A stretch of DNA of 64,000 nt, taken from the NCBI RefSeq assembly GCF_944387805.1, contig NZ_CALXGI010000003.1, forward strand, positions 1 to 64,000, in the 5' to 3' direction. Every line of letters starts with the position of its first letter. The stretch's first letter is position 1. Below, in pieces: positions 1 to 8,747 of this stretch. The notes under the pieces are model-generated. The model searched no databases. It saw nothing but the letters and a program-made list of their open reading frames with translations, and was not told the DNA's origin. This DNA is from an uncultured Pseudoflavonifractor sp. (GTDB taxonomy: Bacteria > Bacillota > Clostridia > Oscillospirales > Oscillospiraceae). Position numbers and translations under genes: made by a program.

Positions 1-110
1 CTTGATTTTGTGTTGCCTTTTTCGCTGCCTCCAAAACCTGAAATTTCTACTTGACTTTTGTTAGCAGGTCTTTCCATTTGGAAAAAGGGTACCACGCCCC
101 GCGGGAGAAG

Positions 111-653
111 TCAACCGGTCTTTGCGGGAGCAGAGGCGGGCTTGTCCTGGATATACGCCAGCCTGGGGGCGGGGAGCCGGCCGCCTCTGGTGAGAAGAGG
201 CACCAGGCCCATCAGCTCAGCCAGGGCGCATAGCTTGTCCATGCAGCTGACCACAAGAGACTCCCAACAGCGGTAAAACCGGTTGAGAGGCAGGGGCCAC
301 ATATGGGTGGCGATGATGTCCCGCTCGGTGTCGTTGAGGGCAAAGCGGTTCTGCGCGTTTTCCAGGGCGTAGAGAGGATGGTTGAAGGCGTGATCCCAGG
401 CGGTGCGCAGGCTCCGGTCCTGCCAGTTGTAGAGAAACAGGTCGTGAAGCAGGCCGCCCCGGGCGGCCGAGCGGGCGTCCAGCCCCAGCGCCGCGCAGAT
501 GCGGAAGCTGGAATAGGCCACCAGGCAGCAGTGGTCATAAGTGCTTACCCCCTTGACGTGCTGGGGCAGGAAACGCATGGACTGTACGTCGGGGTGGCGT
601 TCCAGATCGGCTACACAGGCCAGGTATTGGGCGGTATATTTGAAATTCCACAT
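111..653 (-). CDS. HD-domain phosphohydrolase, substrate unknown
   Basis: A 180-residue protein with the ordered metal-ligand pattern of HD hydrolases: H41 in YDHCC, the H70-D71 pair in LLHDLF, H92 in FNHPLY, H117 in ATHMW and a late D139 in SCMDKL. Such enzymes hydrolyse phosphate esters or nucleotides, but nothing here fixes the substrate. It has no signal peptide or membrane segment, so it should be cytosolic. The ATG is preceded by AAAGGAG at a good distance on the minus strand. It stands alone, divergent from pyrG, and no clear terminator is visible between its stop and the window edge. Confidence 0.8.
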   Translation of the reverse strand: MWNFKYTAQYLACVADLERHPDVQSMRFLPQHVKGVSTYDHCCLVAYSSFRICAALGLDARSAARGGLLHDLFLYNWQDRSLRTAWDHAFNHPLYALENAQNRFALNDTERDIIATHMWPLPLNRFYRCWESLVVSCMDKLCALAELMGLVPLLTRGGRLPAPRLAYIQDKPASAPAKTG

Positions 654-875
654 AGCGAGAGACTCCTTTTTTCTGTCTGTTTCAGTATATCCTCAGTATA
701 GACCGGAAAGCGAAAGAGAGGCTTTGCTTCCCTTTACGATTTCCTTAAGACTTGCGCAAGAAGACATAAACAAAGCAGAGCCGGGTCCGTTGTGCCACGT
801 CCGGCGCGGCACTGCCGTCAGGACGGCGTATGGTCCGGACAGAGGGCAAAGAAGAGAAAAATTCTGCCTGCCATC

Positions 876-905
876 TTGACGGAGACAGGGGAGAGCGAGT
901 AAAAT
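876..905 (+). promoter_or_regulatory. putative sigma-A promoter of pyrG
   Basis: TTGACG at 876-881 and TAAAAT at 900-905 are separated by 18 bases. A start near 912 would put the hairpin at 926 almost at the 5' end of the transcript. Support is sequence match and position only. Confidence 0.5.
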
Positions 906-925
906 AACATGTACCGGACGGGAGC

Positions 926-968
926 GAACAGCCTGGGTACAGTGTACCAAGGCTGTTCTTGCTTTTTG
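926..968 (+). terminator. terminator-like hairpin in the pyrG leader (possible attenuator)
   Basis: A nine-base outer stem (GAACAGCCT/AGGCTGTTC) and a five-base inner stem (GGTAC/GTACC) close on AGT. The hairpin is followed by TTGCTTTTTG. It lies after the putative pyrG promoter and about 150 bases before the start codon. pyrG of Gram-positive bacteria is known to be controlled by CTP-sensitive attenuation. The G-run start typical of the Bacillus mechanism is not evident at the predicted start, so the control mode is uncertain. Confidence 0.6.
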
Positions 969-1118
969 TGCAAGTACAGGGGTTTGGGGCCTGAGGGGCC
1001 GGAAACCCTGAATGTTTTCCGGCTGCGGGAATAAAAGGCGGAAAATGAGAGGAAAAATGACAGAGGCAAGGGAGCCTTGGGACAATGGGGTCTCATCAAT
1101 ACGATGGGAGGAATAAAC

Positions 1119-2729
1119 ATGGCAGTAAAGTACATCTTTGTCACCGGCGGCGTGGTCTCCGGACTGGGCAAGGGCATCGCGGCAGCGTCTCTGGGGCGCC
1201 TGCTCAAGCAGCGGGGGCTGCGGGTGGCCCTTCAAAAGTTCGATCCCTATCTGAACGTGGACCCGGGCACCATGAACCCTTACCAGCACGGCGAGGTATT
1301 TGTTACCGACGATGGCGCTGAGACCGACCTGGATCTGGGGCACTACGAGCGATTTACCGATGAAAACCTTACCGTCAACTCCTCGGTCACCTCGGGCAAG
1401 GTGTACTGGACCGTGCTGAACCGGGAGCGGAGCGGAGACTACCTGGGCGGCACCATCCAGGTCATCCCCCATATCACCGATGAGATCAAGAACCGGATCT
1501 ACCGGGTGGGCCGGTCCGGCGCAGTGGACGTGGTCATCACCGAAATTGGCGGCACTGTGGGCGACATTGAGTCCCAGCCCTTCCTGGAGGCTATCCGTCA
1601 GGTGGGCCAGGAGGTGGGCCGTCAGGATGTGATGTACCTCCATGTGTCCCTGATTGTTGCCATTCCGGGCACCGGGGAGCTCAAGAGCAAGCCCACCCAG
1701 CACTCGGTGAAGGAACTGCTGGGCCTGGGTATCCAGCCCGACGTGATCCTGGCCCGGAGCGACAGCCCGGTGCCCCGTGATCTGCAGGAGAAGATCGCCC
1801 TCTTCTGCAATATTGCCCCGGAGAATGTAATTCCCAACCTGACTGCCCCTATCCTCTATGAGGTGCCCCTTATGCTGGAGGCAGAGGGACTGGCCCGGGC
1901 TGTGTGCCGCCGGCTGGGCCTGACTGACATCACCCCCGACCTGGATGAGTGGCAGGCCATGGTGGAGCGGGCCAAGCACCCGGCGGGCACGGTGCGCATC
2001 GCGCTGGTGGGAAAGTATGTGGCCCTCCACGATGCGTACCTGTCGGTGGCCGAGGCCCTCACGCACGGCGGCATTGAAAACGATGTGAAGGTAGACATTA
2101 AGTGGGTGGACGCCGAGCTGGTTACCGATGAGAACGCGGCCAGCCTGCTGGAGGACTGCGACGGCATTCTGGTACCCGGCGGCTTCGGCAGCCGCGGCGT
2201 AGAGGGCAAGATCTCCGCCATCCGGTATGCCCGGGAGAACAATGTGCCCTTCCTGGGTATCTGCCTGGGCATGCAGATGGCAGTGGTTGAGTTTGCCCGC
2301 CATGTGGCCGGCCTTACGGGAGCCCACTCCGCCGAGCTGGACCCGGCCACCCCTTATCCGGTCATCGCCCTGATGGACGAACAGCGGAACGTGACCGAAA
2401 AGGGCGGCACCATGCGCCTGGGGGCATATCCCTGCCGCCTGACCCCGGAGGACACCAAAATCCGCAGGGCCTACGGCCAGGAGATGATTTCCGAGCGGCA
2501 TCGCCACCGCTATGAGTTCAATAACGAGTACCGGGAGACGCTGACTGCCAAGGGACTGGTGCTCTCCGGAGTGTCTCCTGACGGCCGACTGGTGGAGACG
2601 GTGGAACTGACCGGCCACCCCTGGTTTGTGGGCGTGCAGTACCATCCTGAGTTCAAAAGCCGTCCCAACAAGGCGCACCCTCTGTTCCGGGACTTTGTGG
2701 CCGCGGCGAAAGAACGGAGAGAAGGCTGA
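1119..2729 (+). CDS. pyrG: CTP synthase
   Basis: A 536-residue CTP synthase that makes CTP from UTP, ATP and glutamine. The N-terminal synthetase domain opens with [16 protein letters not shown], the nucleotide-binding loop, and contains the family stretch [20 protein letters not shown]. The C-terminal class I glutamine amidotransferase domain has the nucleophile C382 in GICLGMQ and the His/Glu pair in QYHPEF. The ATG at 1119 is chosen over the in-frame ATG at 1077 because GGGAGGA sits just upstream and families start [11 protein letters not shown]. Length is normal. A promoter and hairpin leader precede it, and its last ~55 coding bases recur downstream at 2821. Confidence 0.98.
   Translation: MAVKYIFVTGGVVSGLGKGIAAASLGRLLKQRGLRVALQKFDPYLNVDPGTMNPYQHGEVFVTDDGAETDLDLGHYERFTDENLTVNSSVTSGKVYWTVLNRERSGDYLGGTIQVIPHITDEIKNRIYRVGRSGAVDVVITEIGGTVGDIESQPFLEAIRQVGQEVGRQDVMYLHVSLIVAIPGTGELKSKPTQHSVKELLGLGIQPDVILARSDSPVPRDLQEKIALFCNIAPENVIPNLTAPILYEVPLMLEAEGLARAVCRRLGLTDITPDLDEWQAMVERAKHPAGTVRIALVGKYVALHDAYLSVAEALTHGGIENDVKVDIKWVDAELVTDENAASLLEDCDGILVPGGFGSRGVEGKISAIRYARENNVPFLGICLGMQMAVVEFARHVAGLTGAHSAELDPATPYPVIALMDEQRNVTEKGGTMRLGAYPCRLTPEDTKIRRAYGQEMISERHRHRYEFNNEYRETLTAKGLVLSGVSPDGRLVETVELTGHPWFVGVQYHPEFKSRPNKAHPLFRDFVAAAKERREG
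2660..2714 (+). repeat. direct repeat copy 1 (inside the pyrG 3' end)
   Basis: This 55-base stretch of the pyrG coding end (peptide [18 protein letters not shown]) is repeated at 2821-2875 with 51 of 55 bases identical by eye. This copy is part of the intact gene. Confidence 0.85.
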
Positions 2730-2820
2730 GGTTCCGGCGCGGGACGGCTTATGTCAACCCCGAGCGGTTCCGGCAGAGCCGGGAGCGAGCGGGGACAAAC
2801 AGGAGGCGGCGGGCCGCCTC

Positions 2821-2875
2821 CCGTCCCAACAGGGCGCACCCTCTGTTCCGGGACGTTGTAGCCGCGGCGAAAGAG
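2821..2875 (+). pseudogene. direct repeat copy 2: remnant of a pyrG 3' end
   Basis: This copy repeats 2660-2714 with four substitutions. It still reads RPNRAHPLFRDVVAAAKE in one frame but has no start or stop of its own. The 106 bases between the copies show no clear gene. A tandem partial duplication, or the scar of an inserted element that carried a replacement gene end, would both produce this. The call rests on direct comparison of the two copies. Confidence 0.8.
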
Positions 2876-2930
2876 AGCGCCATAATAAAATTATGTGACA
2901 TGGATATACCCGAGAGAGAGGAGAACGCCT

Positions 2931-3614
2931 GTGTTCCAGGGCTTCAGCGACAAGACGATAGATTTTATGTGGGGCATCCGCTTCAACAACGAAAAGGCTT
3001 GGTTTGAGGCCCATAAGGAGGAGTACCTCACCTATTTTTACAATCCCATGCGGGAGCTGGGGCGGCAGGTATTTGAAAGCATGACACAGCGGCACGGGGA
3101 CCTGGGCCTGGTGCTCAAGGTATCCCGCATCTACCGGGACGCCCGGCGGCTCTATGGCCGCGGACCCTACAAGGACCACCTGTGGCTGTCCATGGAACGC
3201 CCCGGCGGCGAGGCGTGGACGGGACGGCCCACATTCTGGTTTGAGCTGGCGCCGGAGTCCTGGAGCTACGGCCTGGGCTACTGGTGCGCCGGCGCGCTGA
3301 CCATGGCCAAGTTCCGGGCCCGGCTGGACCGGGACCCCAAGCCCTTTGAAAAGCTGGCCCGGGCTTTCAGCAAGCAGAACACATTTGTACTGGAGGGCGA
3401 GGAGTACAAGCGGCCCAAGGGGCAGACCACCCCGCTGCTCGCGCCCTGGTACAACCGGAAGGGGCTGGTGCTCTCCCGGGAGTGTTCCAACGGCGGCGTA
3501 CTCTTCACGCCGGAGCTGCCTGACGTACTGGTGGAGGGCTTTGACTGGCTGCTGCCCTACTACCGGTATTTCCTCACCCTGGAGGGGGACCCGGACCCCA
3601 GAGACGGGCAGTAA
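2931..3614 (+). CDS. DUF2461-family protein
   Basis: A conserved uncharacterised protein of 227 residues, similar to the DUF2461/TIGR02453 family. The recognisable features are an N-terminal FxxKTIDFMWGIRFNNEKAWF stretch, then RIYRDARR and GRGPYKDHLW, and a late LLPYYRYFL. Its biochemical role is unknown; the family is widespread in bacteria and cytosolic. I start at the GTG at 2931, preceded by GAGAGGAGA. The upstream in-frame ATG at 2895 lacks a ribosome site. It follows the pyrG repeat remnant and precedes the deacetylase by 79 bases, possibly in one transcript. Confidence 0.75.
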   Translation: MFQGFSDKTIDFMWGIRFNNEKAWFEAHKEEYLTYFYNPMRELGRQVFESMTQRHGDLGLVLKVSRIYRDARRLYGRGPYKDHLWLSMERPGGEAWTGRPTFWFELAPESWSYGLGYWCAGALTMAKFRARLDRDPKPFEKLARAFSKQNTFVLEGEEYKRPKGQTTPLLAPWYNRKGLVLSRECSNGGVLFTPELPDVLVEGFDWLLPYYRYFLTLEGDPDPRDGQ

Positions 3615-3693
3615 ACAAGAAAAAATTGTATTACAAAAAAAGCCTGCCGCCGCACATACTGTCTCTGAACAGGACAGAGAGGCGGTGGACGGC

Positions 3694-4455
3694 ATGGAAA
3701 ACAGGCGGTATAGAAGGAAAATTGCTCTTTTAAGCGGCGCGGCGGTCCTGGCGCTGGCCCTTCTGGCGGGGGCGGCGCTGAGGGCCGCTTTGCCTGCCGC
3801 CGTTACGGCGGAGGGCGGCGCTGAGGTGCCGCTGCTGCCGGAGGATGGGGAAGAGAAGCTCATTGCCCTTACCTTTGACGACGGCCCCCGGCGCTCCACC
3901 ACCACCGCCCTGCTGGACGGGCTGGCGGAGCGGGGAGTCCACGCCACTTTTTTTCTCATTGGGGCCCAGGTGGAGGGCAGCGAGGATGTGGTCCGCCGCA
4001 TGGAGGCGGAGGGACACCAGGTAGGCATCCACACCTACGACCATGTAGCGCTCACCGGACTGAACCGGGCGGACTTTGACGCCCAGGTTGGCCGCACCCG
4101 GAACCTGCTGGAGGACGTGCTGGGCCATCGAGACTTCCTTCTCCGGCCACCCTATGGCATGACGGACGCCTCGGTGAAGGCGTGGGCGGAGTGTCCTATC
4201 ATTATCTGGTCCATCGACCCGGAGGACTGGAGGGACCAGAACACTCCCCGCGAGGTGGAGGAGGTGGTGTCCCAGGCCAGGGATGGGGCCATTGTTCTGA
4301 TGCACGATATTTTTCCCGCCTCGGTGGATGCAGCCCTCCAGATTGTAGACCGGCTCCACGGCCAGGGCTACCTCTTTGTCACAGTGGAGGAGCTGTTTGC
4401 CGCCCGACACATCCAGCTGGAGGCGGGGAAGAGTTACTCCAATGCCTATCCGTAA
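3694..4455 (+). CDS. polysaccharide deacetylase (NodB domain), membrane-anchored
   Basis: A 253-residue NodB-type deacetylase, expected to remove N-acetyl groups from peptidoglycan or another extracellular glycan. One N-terminal membrane segment (about residues 9-32) places the catalytic domain outside. All family motifs are present in order: TFDDGP, the GIHTYDH metal histidines, RPPYG, WSIDPEDW and a late VLMHD. The ATG at 3694 is preceded by AGAGAGG 11 bases away. Length fits a minimal PdaA/PgdA-like enzyme with no extra binding domain. The exact substrate cannot be told from sequence. Confidence 0.88.
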   Translation: MENRRYRRKIALLSGAAVLALALLAGAALRAALPAAVTAEGGAEVPLLPEDGEEKLIALTFDDGPRRSTTTALLDGLAERGVHATFFLIGAQVEGSEDVVRRMEAEGHQVGIHTYDHVALTGLNRADFDAQVGRTRNLLEDVLGHRDFLLRPPYGMTDASVKAWAECPIIIWSIDPEDWRDQNTPREVEEVVSQARDGAIVLMHDIFPASVDAALQIVDRLHGQGYLFVTVEELFAARHIQLEAGKSYSNAYP

Positions 4456-4663
4456 GCAAATTTTAACCTTTTCAGGCCTGACGCTGCCCTTTCAGGCGGC
4501 GCCGGGCCTGTTTCTGCATGAAAAATGGCGGATGTCCCGGGCAGAGCGGGAGGTGTCTGCAAATCCCTTGCTTTTTTTACCGGCCAGGGGTACAATATGG
4601 ATACTTTAGCTGTAAAATGCGGCATAGTAAACCATGCCCAAAGCTGCGGAGGGAGGAACCGCA

Positions 4664-5305
4664 ATGACGCGGGAAGAGGCTTTTGAATTTTTGGATCGGA
4701 CGGCCCGGGGCATTGCCGAGATGTTCGGCAGCTCCTGTGAGACTCTGGTCCACGACATGGGGGACCCCACCCACCCCATTCTGTCCATCTACAACGGCCA
4801 TATCTCCGGGCGGACCGTGGGGTCCACCATGGATATTCTGGGCACAGACCTGGCCCTGGACGAGACGGCTCTGGTGACCGACTTTGTCAATCTGTACGCC
4901 ACCACTCCCAGCGGCCAGCAAATCAAGAGCAGCACCTTCCACCTTATCGGGGACGGATACAACCTGGCGCTGGGCATTAACTTCGACTACACCTCCCTGG
5001 TGTACGCCAACCGGATTCTGGTGGACCTGATGAGCGCCGAGGCAGACCTCCAGAGCGCCATGTGGCGGGGCGGAGACAGCCAGCTCTCCGCTATTTTCGA
5101 CGAGTGCCTCAGCGTTGTGGGCAAGCCGGTATCCGCGCTGACCAAAAAGGACCGGATGAAGATTATCGCCCTGCTGGACCAGAAAAACGCCTTCTCCTTC
5201 CGCAAGTCCGTGCCCTTTGTGGCCCGGCGGCTCCAGGTGTCCCGGTATACGGTGTACAAATACCTGGGAGAGCTGACCGGCAGCGGAGAGGACGAGGAAA
5301 AATAG
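4664..5305 (+). CDS. YheO/DauR-type PAS-HTH transcriptional regulator
   Basis: A predicted DNA-binding regulator of 213 residues with the YheO-like PAS domain at about residues 10-120 (start SCETLVHDMGDPTHPILSI, later GYNLALGINFDYT). A C-terminal winged helix-turn-helix follows at about 155-205 (FVARRLQVSRYTVYKYLGEL). Members such as DauR control amino-acid catabolism. Here the next gene is a dipeptidase 40 bases downstream, which suggests, without proof, control of peptide or amino-acid use. The ATG at 4664 has GGAGGGAGG upstream and is preferred over 4634. Confidence 0.85.
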   Translation: MTREEAFEFLDRTARGIAEMFGSSCETLVHDMGDPTHPILSIYNGHISGRTVGSTMDILGTDLALDETALVTDFVNLYATTPSGQQIKSSTFHLIGDGYNLALGINFDYTSLVYANRILVDLMSAEADLQSAMWRGGDSQLSAIFDECLSVVGKPVSALTKKDRMKIIALLDQKNAFSFRKSVPFVARRLQVSRYTVYKYLGELTGSGEDEEK

Positions 5306-5345
5306 AAGCCATATCCGGCCCGGCCGGGAAGAAGGAGGAAAATTC

Positions 5346-6764
5346 ATGATGAAATATGAGGACCAGATCCGTACCTATTTTGACGACCCTGCAAAACAGC
5401 GGGAACTGGTAGCGGCGGTGTGCCGGCTGGTGTCCGTCCGCAGCGTGAAGGGGGAGGCTCAGCCGGGCATGCCCTTTGGCGAGGGACCTGCCCGGGCGCT
5501 GGACGAGGCGTTAAAGCTGTGCGATGAGCTGGGCTTTGCCACCCGGAACCACGACGGCTATGTGGGCACCGCTGAGCTCAACGATAAAGACACCATTCTC
5601 CACATCCTGGCCCACATGGACGTGGTGGGCGAGGGCAAGGGCTGGGACACCGACCCCTATGGCCCTGTGGAGAAGGACGGCGTGCTCTACGGCCGGGGCG
5701 TGGCCGATGACAAGGGCCCTGCCGTGGCGGCGCTCTTTGCCATGAAGTGCGTGAAGGATCTGGGCCTGCCCCTGAGCCACTCCGCCCGCATGATTCTGGG
5801 CACAGACGAGGAATCCGGCTCCGAGGACATCGCCCACTACTACGCCACCGAGCCCTATGCCAAGTACACCTTCTCTCCCGACGCGGATTTCCCCGTCATC
5901 AACATTGAGAAGGGGCACTACCATCCTGATTTCGGCAGCACCTGGGCCAAGTCCGAGGCTCTGCCCCGGGTGACCGAGCTGAAGGGCGGCTTCCGCACCA
6001 ACGTGGTGCCGCCGGAGGCCCAGGCCTTTGTGGCGGGCATGCTGGTGACCGATATCGGCCCCCACGTGGAGCATGTGAGCCGCGAAACGGAGGCGACCTT
6101 CACGCTGGAGGCGGAGGAGGGAGGCACCCGTGTCCTCTGTGCGGGCAAGAACGCTCACGCAGCCAGCCCGGACGGCGGCAACAACGCCATCACCGCCCTG
6201 CTGACCCTGCTCTCCCACCTCCAGCTGGCAGACTGCGGCAGCACCGCCGCCATCAAATCCATGCACCAGCTCTTCCCCCACGGGGACACCAGAGGCAAGG
6301 CCCTGGGCATCGCCCAGGCCGATGACCTGTCCGGCCCTCTGACCCTGAACCTAGCCCTTATGACCCTGGATGAGACCGGCTTCAGCGCCAAGTTTGACGT
6401 GCGCTTCCCCATCTGCGCCAACGAGGACAACTGCAGAAAGGCCTGCGAGGCATCCTTTGCCGCCCACGGCATTGCCGTCACCGGCGACGGAGATATGACC
6501 AGCGTCCACCACACCGACGCAAACTCCCCTTTCGTCCGCACCCTGCTTGCCTGCTATGAGAACTACACCGGCGTAAAGGACGCCAGGCCCCTGGCCATCG
6601 GCGGCGGCACCTATGTCCACGATATTCCCGGCGGTGTTGCCTTCGGCTGTGAACTGCCCGGCTCCGATCCCCGGATGCACGGCCCCAACGAGCGCATCCC
6701 TGTGGCCGACCTGGTGCTCTCAGCTCAGATCTTTGCCCAGGCCATCGCGGAGCTGTGCGGCTGA
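5346..6764 (+). CDS. pepV: M20 family dipeptidase (PepV-like)
   Basis: A 472-residue zinc dipeptidase of the PepV/Sapep branch of M20 peptidases, hydrolysing dipeptides in the cytosol. Metal and catalytic motifs are visible: HILAHMDVVGEG, GRGVADDKGP, GTDEESGSED, SPDADFPV, a dimerisation/lid domain in the middle with NAHAASPDGG, and the late GGGTYVHDIPGGVAFG with MHGPNERIPV. Length is typical. The start is the first ATG of an ATGATG pair behind GAAGGAGGA. It probably shares a transcript with the YheO-type regulator just upstream. Confidence 0.92.
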   Translation: MMKYEDQIRTYFDDPAKQRELVAAVCRLVSVRSVKGEAQPGMPFGEGPARALDEALKLCDELGFATRNHDGYVGTAELNDKDTILHILAHMDVVGEGKGWDTDPYGPVEKDGVLYGRGVADDKGPAVAALFAMKCVKDLGLPLSHSARMILGTDEESGSEDIAHYYATEPYAKYTFSPDADFPVINIEKGHYHPDFGSTWAKSEALPRVTELKGGFRTNVVPPEAQAFVAGMLVTDIGPHVEHVSRETEATFTLEAEEGGTRVLCAGKNAHAASPDGGNNAITALLTLLSHLQLADCGSTAAIKSMHQLFPHGDTRGKALGIAQADDLSGPLTLNLALMTLDETGFSAKFDVRFPICANEDNCRKACEASFAAHGIAVTGDGDMTSVHHTDANSPFVRTLLACYENYTGVKDARPLAIGGGTYVHDIPGGVAFGCELPGSDPRMHGPNERIPVADLVLSAQIFAQAIAELCG

Positions 6765-6891
6765 GCGGCCATCTCAACAGTGAAGAACCAATTTCCATGT
6801 CCCTAAGCATGGACAGAACGGGGGATCCGGCCTGACGAAAGCGCCGGAGTATCCCACGGGATTGCCCTATACAGAGAATGGAGGAACTAAA
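6765..6891 (+). other. intergenic stretch with stem-loops
   Basis: This holds a TGTCC/GGACA hairpin at about 6798-6815. A longer interrupted stem follows at about 6821-6860 (GGGAT/ATCCC with CCGGC/GCCGG). No T-run follows either, so they are not simple terminators. I do not recognise a known riboswitch. Confidence 0.35.
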
Positions 6892-7605
6892 ATGAAGAAA
6901 CTGCGCAAACTCACACTGCTCACCCTGTCCCTGGCCATGGTCCTGTGCCTGGCCGCCTGCAATCTTTTCGGCGTCGGAGGTGTTACCAAGCAGGATGCGG
7001 TGGACTACGTCAAAGCCCAGATGGACGTAATCTACAAGGGAGAGAATCAGGGCTATCTGGACCTGGTGGCCGACGCCAGCGAGGAGGAGTGTGAGCAGGC
7101 CCACGAGGACAAGATGACCACCGAGGCACAGTATCTGATGAGCCTTCTGGGCATCGAGTATCCCAGCGACGAGCTGACCGCCCGCTTTGCCGACCTCTAC
7201 CGGCAGATCTTTGCCAAGGCGGACTACACTGTCCAGGAGGCCAGCAAGCTGGACGACGGCAGCTACTCCGTCAAGGTAGTGGTGCGGCCCATCGACATCA
7301 TCGACCAGCTCAATAGTGCCTGGTATGACTTCAGCGAGGAGTTTGAGGCCAAGTATGCCGACGTGGATCCCAATGCCATGACCGACGCCGAGTGGGAGGA
7401 CTGGTATGTGAATACCTATGACGCCGACTATGGCCAGAGCCTGGCCGCCCTGCTGGAGTCCCTGATTCCCTCCCTGGGCTACATGGAGGAGACCTCTATT
7501 CTGGTGCAGGTTCAGCCCGACGAGGACGGCTATTACTACCTAAGCGAGGATGACTTCGCCAATCTGGACTGGCTGGTAGTCGACTACAACAGCCTGGGAA
7601 CCTAA
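6892..7605 (+). CDS. putative lipoprotein, unknown function
   Basis: A 237-residue secreted lipoprotein. The N-terminus MKKLRKLTLLTLSLAMVLCLAAC is a lipoprotein signal peptide with cleavage before the Cys of LAAC, so the protein should be anchored outside the membrane. The mature part is acidic and rich in Tyr, Asp and Glu (EEDEDGYYYL-like), with no domain I can name. The ATG at 6892 follows GGAGGAACTAAA; an earlier in-frame ATG at 6862 would hide the signal. It is a single gene ended by the strong hairpin at 7612. Confidence 0.75.
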   Translation: MKKLRKLTLLTLSLAMVLCLAACNLFGVGGVTKQDAVDYVKAQMDVIYKGENQGYLDLVADASEEECEQAHEDKMTTEAQYLMSLLGIEYPSDELTARFADLYRQIFAKADYTVQEASKLDDGSYSVKVVVRPIDIIDQLNSAWYDFSEEFEAKYADVDPNAMTDAEWEDWYVNTYDADYGQSLAALLESLIPSLGYMEETSILVQVQPDEDGYYYLSEDDFANLDWLVVDYNSLGT

Positions 7606-7611
7606 AAGAGA

Positions 7612-7655
7612 AAAAAACGCCGCGCTGTTTCTGAAGAAACAGCGCGGCGTTTTTG
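7612..7655. terminator. bidirectional intrinsic terminator
   Basis: ACGCCGCGCTGTTTC pairs perfectly with GAAACAGCGCGGCGT across TGAA, with an A-run before and a T-run after. It ends the lipoprotein gene on the plus strand and the surface acylation operon on the minus strand. Confidence 0.95.
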
Positions 7656-7709
7656 CATGCTCAGATGGCACGGCGCCGAATTTGTTCCGGCAGCTATACG
7701 AAGAGGATA

Positions 7710-8729
7710 TTATTGCGCCAGATAGTCCTTCCACCACTGGGCCGATTCCTGCCAGTGAGCGGTGTTGTCGGCGGCCTGTTCTCTGGGGACCAGGCCTACC
7801 TCTTCGCTCAGGAATTCCCCCAGCCAGGCGGAAAAGACGGCCGCGCCGTCCTGGTTCAGGTGACCGCCGTCATAGAGATGAGCGGTGGGCACCAGCCCAA
7901 TCTCCTCAAACATCTCGCTCCAGTTGCAGAAGATCACGTTTTCGTCCAGGGCCAGAATCTCCTGCCCGATGCGCTCATAGGTCTCCTGAGTACAGCGGGT
8001 GTAGGTAGGGTTAAAGGTGATGATAGGAGTGGCCCCGTGCTCCTCGCACAGGTCCAGAATTTTTCTCAGCCAGGACAGATTGGCTGCGTAGTCCTCGTCG
8101 GACACTTCCCGGTCGGCCACGTAGGGCTCAACGCCCACGCCCTCCTTCACCTCGTCAATGGCGGTGAAGCCCTTCAGGTAGTCCCGCTGGATGGGAAACA
8201 GAGCCCGCTTGATGTCGGCCGGACGGATCTCCGGCCAGCGGCCGTGGTAGAACCACAGGTCAAAGAGGAGCCCGGTGCGCAGGTCCGGCTCGGCGGCGGT
8301 GAAAATGGCCCCCAGCTTGTTGGGGGAGAAGGGCATCAGATCGATATTGAGCTGGGTGTAGTTCTGGTACTGGGCGAAAAAAAGGGAGGTGGCCTCCAGC
8401 ACCACGGCGGAGGGGGATTGGGTCTGAAAGGCCTCCTTCAGGTACCAGTAGGTGATGGACAGCGTCTGTTCCGAACCCGCCATCACATATCCTGTCAGGC
8501 CGGAGCTGTCATAGACGATGGACGGGTTGAAGTCGCAGTAGGCGTAGGAACTGCCCAAGTAGATGACGTCCAGGCTGTCCTCCGGCTCGGCCCGGAAGGC
8601 GCTCCAGGTGGAGCCGTAGTCCGTGTGGGCGGGGCGGAGCACGTCGGAGACAAAGTTGAGCAGCAGGGCGGTGATGAGCAGGAAAACCGCGGCCAGCGGC
8701 AGTTCCCTGCGGAGAAAACGAGATTTCAA
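7710..8729 (-). CDS. SGNH-hydrolase-fold protein, partner of the MBOAT acyltransferase
   Basis: A 339-residue protein with one N-terminal membrane segment (about residues 10-30) and an extracytoplasmic domain of the SGNH/AlgX-DltD type. The GSSYAY motif near residue 60 supplies the Ser and the late YDGGHLNQDGA supplies the Asp/His pair. With the MBOAT gene 18 bases upstream, it should complete transfer of an acyl group to a surface polymer. The start is TTG at 8729, preceded by GGAAGGAGG; no better ATG exists near. It is the last gene of the minus-strand operon. The acceptor is unknown. Confidence 0.8.
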   Translation of the reverse strand: MKSRFLRRELPLAAVFLLITALLLNFVSDVLRPAHTDYGSTWSAFRAEPEDSLDVIYLGSSYAYCDFNPSIVYDSSGLTGYVMAGSEQTLSITYWYLKEAFQTQSPSAVVLEATSLFFAQYQNYTQLNIDLMPFSPNKLGAIFTAAEPDLRTGLLFDLWFYHGRWPEIRPADIKRALFPIQRDYLKGFTAIDEVKEGVGVEPYVADREVSDEDYAANLSWLRKILDLCEEHGATPIITFNPTYTRCTQETYERIGQEILALDENVIFCNWSEMFEEIGLVPTAHLYDGGHLNQDGAAVFSAWLGEFLSEEVGLVPREQAADNTAHWQESAQWWKDYLAQ

Positions 8730-8747
8730 GCCGGGTCCTCCTTCCGG

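Larger units (their letters stand above)
654..1118 (+). other. pyrG upstream region and leader
   Basis: This 465-base stretch has no credible gene. It separates the minus-strand HD gene from pyrG. Its second half holds a sigma-A-like promoter, a perfect hairpin with a T-rich tail and a second hairpin at about 977-1010 (CAGGGGTTT against AAACCCTG, inner GGCC/GGCC). These end just before the pyrG ribosome site at about 1106-1113. The layout suggests a regulated leader rather than a plain spacer. Confidence 0.55.

Noticed and set aside
6820-6860. c-di-GMP riboswitch before the lipoprotein gene
   Set aside because: A GACGAAAGC segment recalls part of the motif, but the other conserved segments are missing.
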